Shown: positions 11,528 to 23,118 of the stretch, piece after piece
Position numbering within the stretch: position 1 is the stretch's first letter
Layout of the letters: every line of letters begins with the position of its first letter
NCBI GenBank assembly: GCA_001579985.1
Contig: LRSR01000366.1
Coordinates: 1 to 64,000 of the forward strand
DNA: 64,000 nt
Reading direction: 5' to 3'
Origin: Hypsibius dujardini
Taxonomy: Eukaryota; Tardigrada; Eutardigrada; Parachela; Hypsibiidae
Made by a program: the position numbers and the translations under genes
The notes under the pieces: model-generated
Databases searched by the model: none
What the model saw: only the letters and a program-made list of their open reading frames with translations
What the model was told of the DNA's origin: nothing

Positions 11528-12172
11528 ATGGCGCTAATTTTTCTCCTTCTCGGTGTGGTTCTTTTAGCGAACGGACGTGTTGCCCTGTCAATTGACGCAA
11601 CTAGAGGTTCAGTGTCGGACGATTTTCGAAATTTGGCTGATGTGGTGCCGGATTTCGAATCGGTCGTGGAAGCTGTCGGTTGGGGAATCTTTATCCCCGC
11701 GAACTCGATCAGTCGGTCAACGATCAATCTAGGCGTGGCCGCAAACAGAAGAGGTTGTCTGAGCAAGTGCATCACCAGAGAGATTCCGGGATGTCGGCTG
11801 GTGTCGTTCGATCTCAACACTCGCGTCTGCACCGGATGGAATCAGCACATGGAAGGCACCTTTGTACCCGATGCCGGCAACACTTTGTTGGCTATTTCAG
11901 CGAAGCAGTTTCAACAACGCTCTGGAGTACACTTCTGGGATCACGCGACTTTCATTTATGGTGCAGATGGACGACCTGTCGCAAACGGAGACAACGTGTA
12001 CGGTCAATCAATTTGCCTTAATCTTTGCCTTATACATCCAAAATGTTTGGCAGTTTACTATTCCCCTCAACACGCTGGTAAAGGAGGTAAACCAATACCC
12101 GATTGCATGTTTTCTTCTGATTATCCATCTGGCTTCCATGAAGTCCCGTTTTACAACACCTTTACGTTTTAA
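11528..12172 (+). CDS. Secreted cysteine-patterned protein, two PAN/apple-like modules
   Basis: A single-exon gene of 214 residues. It opens with a hydrophobic signal peptide (MALIFLLLGVVLLANG), so the product should enter the secretory pathway. Eight cysteines fall in two matching sets: 77, 81, 89, 101 and 163, 167, 173, 193. Each starts with C-x3-C. The contexts CLSKCITREIPGCRLVSFDL and CLNLCLIHPKCLAVYY are the helix-plus-strand pattern of PAN/apple domains, which bind carbohydrate or protein ligands. The start follows ATAAAAT with no upstream in-frame ATG nearby, and the reading frame is open throughout. The module assignment rests on pattern only, and the ligand is unknown. Confidence 0.7.
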   Translation: MALIFLLLGVVLLANGRVALSIDATRGSVSDDFRNLADVVPDFESVVEAVGWGIFIPANSISRSTINLGVAANRRGCLSKCITREIPGCRLVSFDLNTRVCTGWNQHMEGTFVPDAGNTLLAISAKQFQQRSGVHFWDHATFIYGADGRPVANGDNVYGQSICLNLCLIHPKCLAVYYSPQHAGKGGKPIPDCMFSSDYPSGFHEVPFYNTFTF

Positions 12173-12245
12173 TTGGTTTCAATGATAGCATAATGGATAC
12201 ACAAATCCTATAAGACATATCGCAATGAGAGGGCACCCGACGTCT

Positions 12246-12400
12246 TGTCCCTTGTCATCTCGTCCTCCAGGTACCACGACTTGTTCGTCCCACAGACATG
12301 CTGACCTGGGACAACATATATCCGCAGGCAGACATAAACCATCCATACTTATAAGGTGCAATTGTACCAAATGTCAGCATATTCAAATGTCGGTGTGCAA
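12246..12400. repeat. Interspersed repeat R2, copy 1
   Basis: CGTCCTCCAG, CCCACAGACATGCTG, GGGACAACATATATCC, GCAGGCAGACATAAAC and CAAATGTCAGCAT recur in order near 15103-15215. The copy sits between the PAN-like gene and the mariner. The family is unknown. Confidence 0.6.
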
Positions 12401-12427
12401 TATGTTGTACACAATCTGTTTATCGTA

Positions 12428-13616
12428 CGAGGGGCAAACTGAAAGCAAAGTCACCCCTTTTTTTAAAATTAAAAAAAAAATTTAAAAATTTTCACATTGT
12501 GAAAGCCAAGCTCGAAAGACGGGTGAAAATCCATTCTTGGAGAGCTCCTGGAGGCGGCAGTGGACGGCTGCATCAAGTTCCTTTTCCGTGTCGAACAGTT
12601 TCCCACGCAAACATTCTTTCAGTTTAGGAAATAAATAAAAATCACATGGTGAGAGGTCGGGCGAGTACGGGGGTGCGGCAAAAGTTTGAGCCCTTCTTGC
12701 TGCAGAAAATCGATGGTGAAGCTGCAGGTGTGGCTGCTGGCGTTACCGTGGTGCAGTTTCAGGCCTCGAAGTCCGATCTTTCCTCGTTTTTTCCTCAGTT
12801 TCCGGACGAGCTTCTTCAAGCAGGTTTTCACGTAATAGGCAGCATTGATGGTCCTCCTGCCTGGTGTGGGAACGAGCTTCGAAATGGAGACCACTCCGGA
12901 AGAATTTAAAAAAAACAATGAACCTAGTTCTGCGCACGGTTCGAGAACGTCGCACTTTCAGTGGCCTTGGATCTGTTTTCTTGACCCATTCCATCGATTG
13001 ACGTTTTGTAAGCGGATCATAGCAATACCCCCACATCTCATCACCTGTTACGATCTCTTTCAACCGTCGTTCGTCTTCTCCACCGAAGTCGTTGATCAAG
13101 TTTTGGCAGAAAATTAACCCGGCTTGTTTTTGGTTCGCCGTGAGCGTATGAGGGACCCATAGAGAGCAGATTTTTTTCATGCCCAACTCCCACTTCAAAA
13201 TGGCTATACACTGTGGCGAACCGATGTCCACGGCATGGCGTATCTGGGCGTATGAAGCATGGAGATGAAACCACCGCTAAATAGTGCGTTTGAATGGAAT
13301 AGATTCTCCTGCGAAAGTTTTCTGCAGGCGGACAAGGCATTGGCTAGGTGTGAGGCCATTTTTAAAATCATGGAAGACAGATGCTCGAAGAGCAGAAGTG
13401 CATTTAACCATGGTGAGCTCGTGAATGAAGTGAGCTGCTGAAAGTAGCCTGTGCCCGCTCGTCTGTCTCGCCTCTCTTCTGCCCCTCGCTGCCCTATTTA
13501 TTTTTTTTCTAGATCCTCTGTTTCTCCTCTGTCCTTCTGTATGAGCAGAATTTCAATACCTGCTCTAAGCTCATTTTAAAAAGGGGGGGGTGACATTACT
13601 TTCAGTTTGCCCCTCG
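12428..13616 (-). mobile_element. Tc1/mariner transposon, decayed
   Basis: The terminal inverted repeats are CGAGGGGCAAACTGAAAG at 12428 and its complement ending at 13616, each flanked by TA (12426-12427 and 13617-13618). Length is about 1.19 kb. The minus strand keeps an animal mariner transposase: KCTSALRASVFHDFKNG near 13400, then EIVTGDEMW carrying the first catalytic Asp, DPLTKRQSMEWVKK, and LKLHHGNASSHT, where the second Asp of the usual HDNA-type motif reads Gly. The frame shifts more than once, including near 12900 and in the stretch that should hold the third Asp, so this copy cannot encode active enzyme. Both TIRs and the TA duplication remain, so it could still have been moved in trans. 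Confidence 0.9.
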
Positions 13617-13618
13617 TA

Positions 13619-15100
13619 TACAAGTGGACTTATAAATGGATAGTGTATTTTATCTCCTCATCATGCAACCGTGCTCTTCGGCTGCCTCCCAATGTTTTTA
13701 ATAAATCGGTATTTGTTTTGTTCATGTATTGTTCCAACAAGATTCTTCTAAAGTTGTTCTTTTGTTTAAATCAAATTTGTTTTTAAATTCATTGAAAGGT
13801 ACCATATCTATATTCATTTCTTTGGTATCACTATTTAAATAGCGCATATAATTTTCTTCAACGAGGGCGCGAACCGGAAGAACGGAGACTAGCATAAGCT
13901 ATAGGTTTATTAGCAGTAACCTAAGGCAGAACGCGTCACCAGGTGGCCGCAAGCGGGCCATTTACTCTTTACAAACAGCAGCAATGTAGAAAACTTAAAG
14001 CCTCACCGTTATACTTACAACAGAACCAGAAAGTACGCGACCAACCAGACCTTGAACAAAATTAAAAAATCATTATTGCGCGGTGATGCACAGCAAGATG
14101 TAATGACGAGTAGTGTAGGTAGGTGAATCATCCAGTTATAATCAGATTTCGCCCGTGGTCGAACTCCTCCCCGTTATTTTCCTTGTCTACCATATAACTT
14201 TTCGACACATTCAGCATAACGCAAGGAAATGCAGTTTTTTCAGTATTGTTTTTGTCATAAAGTTGTTAAATTTAATCAAAGTGCTTTTATAAAACCATAT
14301 ATCGAGTTTAATCTAAGGTAACAGCTGCGGGCACTTAGTTTCACTCAGGAAGTCTGCACTTAGTTTTCACTTAGTTTTCACTGCGGGCACTTAGTTTCAT
14401 ATTTAAATATGATTATTTGTCCTAGGCTGCGGGCACTTAGTTTTACTATTTGTTTGTAATGGGACGTAAATACTGTACTGCAGCGATTTTAACGGTCGGT
14501 TAAGCCCCGCCTCCGTCACACGCGCCTCTGTCATGAGTTGGCACTCAGCCAACACCCACCGGCTGAGTGCGCTGCCCGGGTGAAAAAACCGACCGTTATA
14601 ATCGCAGCAGTACAGTATACAGATACTAAAATCTGCATTCATTTCATTTCATACTAAAACTAACGAGGGGTCGGGATGGAACTACACACCCCGATTTCCC
14701 TACATTTTGTTTTCACAAATAGTGGAATAAATATTTAGATTTTATAAAAGTATTTCATTTGCGATTGATCCCTGTGCTTGGTAGAAAAAAAATCCAAAGT
14801 TCCTGGAATATATATCCGCTTTACCGTAAACTTCAAGCGTTGATTGGCTGATTCATTCACATGTAAAACGTCATTTCATTTTTTATCCCCCCTTATGGGG
14901 AACTTAAAATTATGTCAGGTTTGTATTAAGCGAGAATAATTTACTTGCTAAATTGTATCAAGTCCATTTTTCAATGACGCACAGATGATTCACAAAGACT
15001 TTGTTTTTTTTAAAATGGGAGTTAAAAAAGTTAAATTAAGTAAACCTATTTATTTAAGAGTAAATGTTCTTGACATTCCATCGAATGTAAATGTCCATCG
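13619..15100. other. Intergenic, short repeats
   Basis: GCGGGCACTTAGTTT occurs three times between 14325 and 14445. An inverted repeat at about 14470-14503 and 14585-14620 (TACTGTACTGCAGCG...; arms about 34 bp) encloses a second stem (GGCACTCAGCC with GGCTGAGTGC), giving a MITE-sized hairpin. No gene was recognised. Confidence 0.5.
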
Positions 15101-15102
15101 AA

Positions 15103-15770
15103 TTCCGTCCTCCAGATATCGCGACTTAATGGTCCAACAGACATGCTGGTTTGGGACAACACATATCCACAGGCAGACATAAACTATCCATACCAATTAT
15201 AATTATATCAAATGTCAGCATGCAGTGCATTTTTTATAACGTGCCGCAATTAAGGGGTCGAAAACTCTTGCATCCATTGACCCGGCAGCTAAATATATAT
15301 CTTCTATTTAGCTTCGGGACTTTCCATTCGTCAGCCCCGTGCATTACGACATGGAACGACTTATTCGATTTAAAACTATGAAAATAGCATAATCTCGCTA
15401 AAACAATGTCCACAGTGCAGCAGTGTCATCACAAGTAAAAAAGCATATACAATTGTAATGCACATCTTTGGCGAGAATAGCAAGAGGCGATCGACAGGCA
15501 GACAGACAGACAGATAGACAGGCAAACAAACAGTTAGACAAACAGACAAACAGGCGGAGGGGGCAGACAGAGACAGACCAAACGCCCTAGATTAACGAAC
15601 TCGATTTCTAATTCTAAGTTTCCTTTAGTCAGCTAGAGTGATTCAGCAACGGGCTTCCACTGCTAAAAATCATGAATATAGCATAATCCCGCTATAAAAA
15701 TAGGTCCGCAGTTGTGTAAAAAAGTCATCACACGTAAAAAAGCATACAAAAATGTACATAATCGAACGGA
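15103..15770. repeat. Composite repeat: R2 copy 2, R1 copy 2, CAGA array, shared tail, R1 fragment
   Basis: In order: R2 (15103-15215), R1 (15215-15500), a CAGA/CAAA array (15495-15560), the tail shared with 8740-8826 (15560-15662) and a partial second R1 (15663-15770). The order suggests nested or tandem insertion rather than chance. Confidence 0.6.
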
Positions 15771-15794
15771 ATAGGGAGAGAAGATTTAACCAAT

Positions 15795-18700
15795 TCAACA
15801 GTCCGATTCGCGGACACTATCCGGCCGGTCACCCTCATCCCCGCCGTCAATTCTTAAACTGGCGTTAATATCATCCAACTCCGTCTCCAAACTGCAGTTG
15901 CGCTTATAAATCTCCAGGTAATTCAGCTGCAGCTGTTTTTGGTACTTTATCACCTTCTCCTTCTCCTCGAACCACGCGGCCCGCTCCTCCTCCATGGAGC
16001 GTTTCTCCGCAGCGTACCGTCCCCTCACCTCCGTCAGCTCCTTCCGCAGACGTTCCGCCTCGGAGGAGTTCTCCCCCAAGACGGAGAACTCTGCCGAACT
16101 GCTACATAACAAAAGACTCGCCCGTTTACTCCGATTTCCCGTCGCTGTCTCTCGCCGCTGCTCCAATTCTTCCCGCGCCGAGTCAAACTTTTGCTGCACC
16201 TGAATTCACAATGTTGCTTTTATAAGGGTCTGAATTTAAATAAAATTAAAAATACACTTTTAATCCGTAGAGAAAATAAATAAATAATCTTTTAAATACT
16301 TATAAAATCAACGGGCTTATTTTAATTAATAATATTATCTAAATAAACCTTCGAGTTTTAGTTAAATAAAATCTTCACTTTAAATAAACGGCAATTGTCC
16401 GAAGAAAATGTTTAACAGTATGTAGCGATGAGTTGGATTAATGATACAGCACATCCCATGTCTCCGTAAAATGTAAAAGCGCTAAAAAACAATTAACCGT
16501 CCAAACAATCGGCTGTTTGGCGAGCCAGCACACGATAGTACTAGTGAACCAATCAAACGATCAACCACACAACGATAATTACGGCCTGCCTATCCAATCA
16601 GCCGATCTGTTGAGGACTCGCTCGTCTATTTTACAGAAAAATCAAAAGAAACAAACTTGGCTGTGGTTCAAAAGAAGGGTTAGTATTCTTATTTAATATT
16701 ATTTGCGTATGTGAGTGATAATGGAATTTAAATATACATAAAATACCGCCTCTATTACTGATTTTAAATAAAATATAAAGTATCTTAACCGTGATTTCAG
16801 ACTTTAAATAAAAAAAAAGTATTTTTTAAACAAAAAGGCCCTTCTGGCTATTTTAACTAACATTTTAAACATTTTTAAACAACACTAACCTGGAACAGTT
16901 CCTGAGAGAGGAAATTCAACGTCTGCCGTAGGTCCTTTAACTCTACCCCTCGCTGAATGGCTTCTTTTTGAGCGGCTTCCAGTTTGCCAGGAAGGTCCTC
17001 GGCGGCTGCGTCGGAGTTGTTGCTGCCGGAGCGAAGGCGTTTTAGCATAGAAATTTGGCTGGTTTTGTCGGTGACGTTCCAATTGGCCTCAGCGAGGTTC
17101 GTCTCGGCCGTGTGGTATTTGGTTTGCAGGTCTTGAAGGTTGTCTTCCAGGTTGGACTGGCTTTCGAGGGAGGATTGGAGCTGTTGTTGGAGTTTGATGT
17201 TCTGTTGACGGAGGAGGTCCACATTGCGGGTCAGTTCGTTTTGCCGGGCGAGGTGGTCGGAGGATTGTTTTTGCAGTTGCTGCTCGTAGTGGTGCTTTAG
17301 GGCGTCCGTCTGGCGCTTCCACTGAGCCTATGAACGCAAAAACAACTAACTTTAGTTGAGTTAAAAAATATACCTTGTATGGTATTTTATTCTGGTTGTC
17401 GGAAATACATGAATAAATAAGATTAACATGCACAAATATACGGTAAAACTGTTAAGCAATACTAACAATTAATAATGCAAATTACAAAACTGTAACGAAT
17501 AATATTAGTACTTTAGGCCTGATTTAATGAACTACGTTGAGTATGTACGAATACTTTGCACTACTTGTACTAATTAAACACCTTACAAATTATTTTTGAA
17601 TGCAATTAATCACACAGTTAGATCATGACGGAAAGGAACCTGTCGGTTTCGGCTATTTTCTACAGAGGTTTTGGAGTGTATATGGCTGTACTTTCTATTA
17701 CCAAAGCCATAACACTAGTAAATACGGACCAATCAATTATTGGTATTAAAAGAGGAATTCTTCTCGCACCTCTTTTTCCTCGTGGACCTTGAAGATGACA
17801 CCCTCATTCCGTTCCATGGTGGTTCGCAGTGTCTGAATCTCCAGGTCCTTATCCCGCAGGAGAGCCTCGTAGTTCACCGCAATACCGGAGTCGCTCGGAC
17901 TGGGCGTCGAGTTGATTTGGTACGGGTCGAAGCTATAGTCCGTGTCATCCCTGGAAACAAAAACGGATTAGACCTCAATTTTTCACGTTTGTTACTATTA
18001 TCATTATTATGTTTTTTATTGCTATTTTGATTATTTTTCACATTGCTTATTATTATTATTATTATTATTGGCATGTGTCATATAAGCCAGTGAAAGGCAG
18101 AGGCAGGCCACTAATATACTGGAATTTTTCCACACTAATTTTCACGTACTCTGGTCGAATCATTCTCGCGTGGTAGGTCTGATGCACGCCATACAGGCTC
18201 TCCGCACTCTGGTCGCTGCAACTGACATAACCGTAGCTGGATTTGTCACTGCTGGATGGATAGTAGACCATCTGTCCTCCTCCTGTTCCTGTCGAATCTT
18301 CCCGCATGGACGAAGGGGTGGATCGGCTTTTGGTGTAATCTCCGTTCAACTGCTGCTGCTGTTTCCGGTAGACAGCCCCGCCGGCGCTGCCAGCGCCCTT
18401 CCATGGATCGGATAGCGAACGTCCGGTGGGCTTTCGGTCGTATCTCTCACCGGCCATCGTAGTGGGGACAACACGATGATGGTTATCGGGAAGTGAGGCG
18501 TGATGATGCTGGCTGCACGTGGCGGAACAAGTGTGGGAAAGTGGCGCTTTTAGTGCTGCTGCTGGGGTTGGGGAGGTCAGTGAGGCGGTGGTGGGGGTAC
18601 TTGGCATAGGGCTGCGGATGTAGGGCTTGAAGGCGATCGGGCGGATCACAATGGCATCCTGAAAGAATGAGAAAAAATTAATTGGTTGCATGTTCCAATG

Positions 18701-21700
18701 TAGAAAATAAGGCAAATTAAAGCTTGTGGTCGGCTGAATGATGAAGCTAAAACTGAAATATACCAAATTGGATCATTCTATTCGAAATAAATATCAAACT
18801 GTAATGATTGAAGTAAGTTATATTTTAAACATTTGTATACACTTTTTATACCCGATTTATCTATGTAAACTCTAAGCGAGAACGGCTAATCGGAGTGAGT
18901 ACCCAAAACAAGTACATTGAAGAATAAATACATTTTGTACATGGAATAAGAAACATGAAACAGACTATATCAATGGAACATGTTATGGTAAACATATAAA
19001 TAAAGCAAATGGAGCAAAAAAAAAGAAAAACGTAACGGAGAAAATTATTGCTATCGTGATTTAACTTCAATTATTAGCCATACAAATAGTTTTATTAAAT
19101 TTCGAAATATCGATGCATCATGTTTGTAAACAAAAACGTGCGTTTCTTTTCTTTTCGTGCTTTACGGCTTATATTAATGAAAAAGTAAAAAAATATTTGT
19201 TTGCACTAAGGCATCAATTATCAATTCTGTTTTTTTTTAAATATACCGCCCTGTTCTTTTGGAACTGGATAACAGATATGCTGGAGACAAATTTAGCTAT
19301 CCCTTGGCACTCTAGATCTTATTGACATACAGTGTACGCATACTAGTAGCTGATAATTATGCACTCGTCCCACAGGACCACTCTTGTGGTTTCTCTAAAG
19401 ATTAACATAATAATGAGCCGCGGCAGTCGTCCTCCATCGCCGCAACACGCTGACCATATGTCAGTCCATGGGCGGCCATATAAAAAGCACAGCTTAAATA
19501 GCGAAAGAGTGCTTTCATCCCCGCACAGACAACAGCTGCGCGCCCACGACCATTTCGGAAATTATTTATTTTCCTTGGACAAAACAAATACCAAGTGCTC
19601 CTCGCCGGTCCTCTGGCTAAACAGACTACAATGCGCAACATTACAGGCAAACTTTGGAAGCTTACTTCAATATACATGTCTGTCTGTCTGTCCGTCTCTA
19701 TTTACTCCACCCAAGCGTAAAGTTTACCAAAGCTTTGATCGTTTCGTTGGACGTGGCCATGACATTTTTACGATTACTGCCTTGTTTGGTCAAATACATT
19801 TAAAAATATTACAAAAATGAGCCTTTTTATTTTAATTAATATTGTCTAGTTTAAATTACAATCGCATAATCTAAAATCGGTAATGCGAGCTACAGTTACA
19901 TTTAAAATTCTCGAATTAATTTTCCAAAAACCTGGGATATTTTATATTTTAACTAAAATACTAATTCAAATGCTTGGCATATTTGTTTTCCAGTTTAATC
20001 AAATACATTCTTTTATGTCAATAAACTCTTGCATTTAAGTTATTTTTATTTTTATTCCAACGCAAACATAATGTCAGACTGCAGACAGACACTGCTAAAA
20101 CGTCTTTGTCTGTATGACCCATTGCGTTATTTTTATATACGAAATCACCGATTAAAATCCGCTGTAGGAATTTTTTTACGCGCCATATAATAGACCCGTC
20201 ACCCTCCATAAAATCTTGCCGCTAAATTAATGACGCGACGCAATCCCCTCAACACACACACAGACACAGCGATAAACAAATTTTCAAAGGACACATAATT
20301 TAGCCTACCCCGAGGCGCTCAACTTCTCCAGTCAAGCCGAAGATGGGGGCAATAATAATATCTGTCATAATCAGTCATTTCGCATATATTTACAGCGTCT
20401 CACTCGGACCGTGACTGCATCGTCAAAATTACTCAAACTTCACAAATCAAACCGAGACAGGAGAAAAGAAGGAAACAGACACAGACACCGAAACATGCAT
20501 GCACAATTACAATTATATTATTATGCCCATGTCGAAAATGTGTCGTGTCGTGTCGTTTCTCAAAGTCCTCTGACCCGTTCGCTCAGTTACTCACTTGCCG
20601 CGCAGTAAACATTTCTCCCCCAATTATGAGCATCAAAGAAAGCTTCAAAGACCTTCCAAAAGTAACTTCTCCGCACTTTTAAAACCGTGTTCGCGTGATT
20701 GTTCTCTTCATCACGCGAGGGTAAAGAGAGAGGACGGGAAACTGATCCTCCGCGTGGTCTTTAGAAAACGAGGCGAAATTCAACACCACAAACACAATCG
20801 CTTACTTACTTTCAAGTTTACGAATTTTTACGTCCACTGCCCTCAAAACCAAGGAGAGTCCAGCGTGTGTTGAAGCAATGCGCAAAAGCTCTCTACTTTT
20901 GCGAGCGTAATTTGAAACCGGTTTTTCTGCCCTTTTCCTACAATCTTGTGTTTGCAGTGAAGAAAAGCGGGTCAGCCGTAAACTCGACATGCAAAGGCGT
21001 GTAGAGATTATCTTTTTGTTCAACATCTGAATATAGTTTCCGAAAGAGGCAGGCAGGGGAAGAGAGTATAGGGTTACTCGTCTCGTGCTTTCTCTGCTTC
21101 GTGATCGAGTGTAGGCGCAACAAGTAAAACACGGTTAAAAGTGACCACCTGTCTGTCTGAACTGTCAGACAAGGTTTTTCGCGCTTGACTGACTGTTCGG
21201 CGGATAGCTACTTGTGAGGAGGGGGTATATCCCGTTGCGAATCCCTCACGAGCTGTCACACATCACGCCACGCATCAAACGGGAGCGCGCCTTTTCTTAT
21301 ATGGAATTAGACTGTCCGAGTGGAGTGTGTTTGGACGGACGTTGATGTCAGTGTGCAGGAAAATATTATACTCGTACACAAATATGCGTGACAGAGACGG
21401 ATGGGGGCTGTCCAGTAGAGATATGAATTATTAACACCACCCGAAAAGTATATACAGAGGATGTGCGTTAAAGTTACAACAGTCGAGGAATATTTGCATT
21501 TCCTGATCGTAGGTTATTTAATTAGTAAGCAAAGCGGATTTGGATGCCGCTTATCGTCGTCTCATTATTATTATCGATTACGGCAAATTCTGACCGATTT
21601 GTCTGCGGTGTAACTGATAGGGAATTTGTATGGTAAAAAGGCTTGAGGTAAGACAACTTTTAAATTCGTCAGATTAATTAATTCGTGTTTAATTTTTAAT

Positions 21701-23118
21701 TACTTGGGTGAAAGAAGTTGATTGTGGATCGTACAAAATTGTGTACAAGGGAAGGTAGAAAATGGGCAAAAAAGGAGAGTCTCAACCCGAGATAGTTATA
21801 AAAGACTGCGCTGTCCAAAGTTAAAACAGTTGAAAATTTTCTCCTACAGTTAGTTAGCATTAATTGCAGTATGTACTGCCAACAAAATTTTGTTAACATC
21901 AATTTTGTTCTTCTCAGACTCATCTCTCAATGAAATATTCCGCATCGATCAAATCAAAAACTTTAACGGCGAAGAAATTAGCCGTGAGAAAGAGCTGCAA
22001 ATATAGAAATAATTCAAAGTCATCGAGGAAGGCTTCTCACTCAAAATCCTCTTCCCCAGCAGCGCATTTGCAAAGGAATTTGCAAACACATTTCAGCACG
22101 TACACACATATATCTTATCACCATCAATCAGCCATGTTGAAATATATTCGCCGCTTAAACAAACATTACAATCCTCATCCCCAAATCTCCATATCATCGC
22201 GTGATGGCATTTATTTCACACCCCATTCCTCATTCCACATTCTGTTCCTTCCTCACCTCCTTCTTCTTCCCTTATCACCCCGAAAATATCCCATCTCATC
22301 TCATCAACATACAGAACAAAGCTCAGAACCAATTGACCGCTGGTCAATCACCACCACACCCCTCAAGACACTTGAGGTCAGCCGGACAATCAAACCTTTC
22401 TCTCGCTTATCTCCACTCTCTTCCGTAGTAAAATGGCTCGATGTATATATTGTCTAAAATCAAGGATGCGGAAAGAGGCAAAGCAAAGACTCACTCGGGG
22501 GCCAAAGGGGACAATTAATAATTTTCAGAGACAACCGATTATCAACGACACAGACAAACATAATAATCTGTCCGTCTTCCCGTGATAATTTCCATTTCCT
22601 TTCCTCCCATGGGCACGTGCTGTCCTTACCTTATTATGGAGAACTCCACTGACCGGCGCTAATTTGGGAGGGTCAGCTGCTGCTCCCACTACAGGAATGA
22701 CACTTTGCGTGGATGAAGAGGAGGATAATTGCGTCGGAGGTAAGGGTGTGGTTCCGGGGACGACACGAGCACGTTGATTTTGATTATGATGATTATTTCC
22801 ATTGGCATTATTGCCCGTGAGTAAGGGGAAAGTGGATGAGATTTCCTCATACAAATGGTCATCCGCTGTTGTGGCTGCTGGAGGAGGTGGCATTTTTCTA
22901 TGGTGACTTCCGGAGGTGTGAAGGTTAAAAACGGACCCCGATGAAGATGGCGGTGTGGGTCGTGGGGAAAGGGCCAAGGAGAGAACGGAAGAGTCCTCCG
23001 GCGCACAGCTCAGTCGGTGGAGGGACGCGGAGAGGGAAGAACAGGTGCGCGAGAGCCGCTTGGGATTGGGCACCGGGGTGGACGGGAGTCGGACTGTCTG
23101 CACCGAGGTTTTCATCAT
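15795..23118 (-). CDS. LZTS/Fez1-family coiled-coil protein, 6 exons
   Basis: LZTS1-3 are vertebrate coiled-coil scaffold proteins linked to microtubules, cell-cycle control, Wnt signalling and the postsynapse. Exons in transcript order: 22630-23118, 18150-18658, 17770-17950, 16890-17327 and 15795-16199, with in-frame GT-AG junctions and about 673 residues in total (the count of six allows for a possible non-coding first exon). The N-terminal 330 residues are Ser/Pro/Thr-rich and disordered. The family block DAIVIRPIAFKP opens the second coding exon. The coiled coil begins YEALLRDKDLEIQTLRTTME and continues through a Gln/Glu/Leu-rich stretch. The diagnostic C-terminus EKEKVIKYQKQLQLNYLEIY is nearly identical to vertebrate LZTS. 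The start is the tandem ATG at 23118/23115. The family assignment is firm, but one-to-one orthology is not claimed. Confidence 0.9.
18659..22629. other. First intron of the LZTS-like gene
   Basis: This 4-kb intron is AT-rich with short TCTG and pyrimidine runs. A 175-codon open frame on the plus strand (21930-22457) is low-complexity Ser/His/Lys and is taken as chance. No nested gene was recognised. Confidence 0.6.

Noticed and set aside
21930-22457. 175-codon plus-strand frame in the LZTS-like intron
   Set aside because: Low-complexity Ser/His/Lys/Pro composition, no domain, and inside a large intron of a gene on the other strand.
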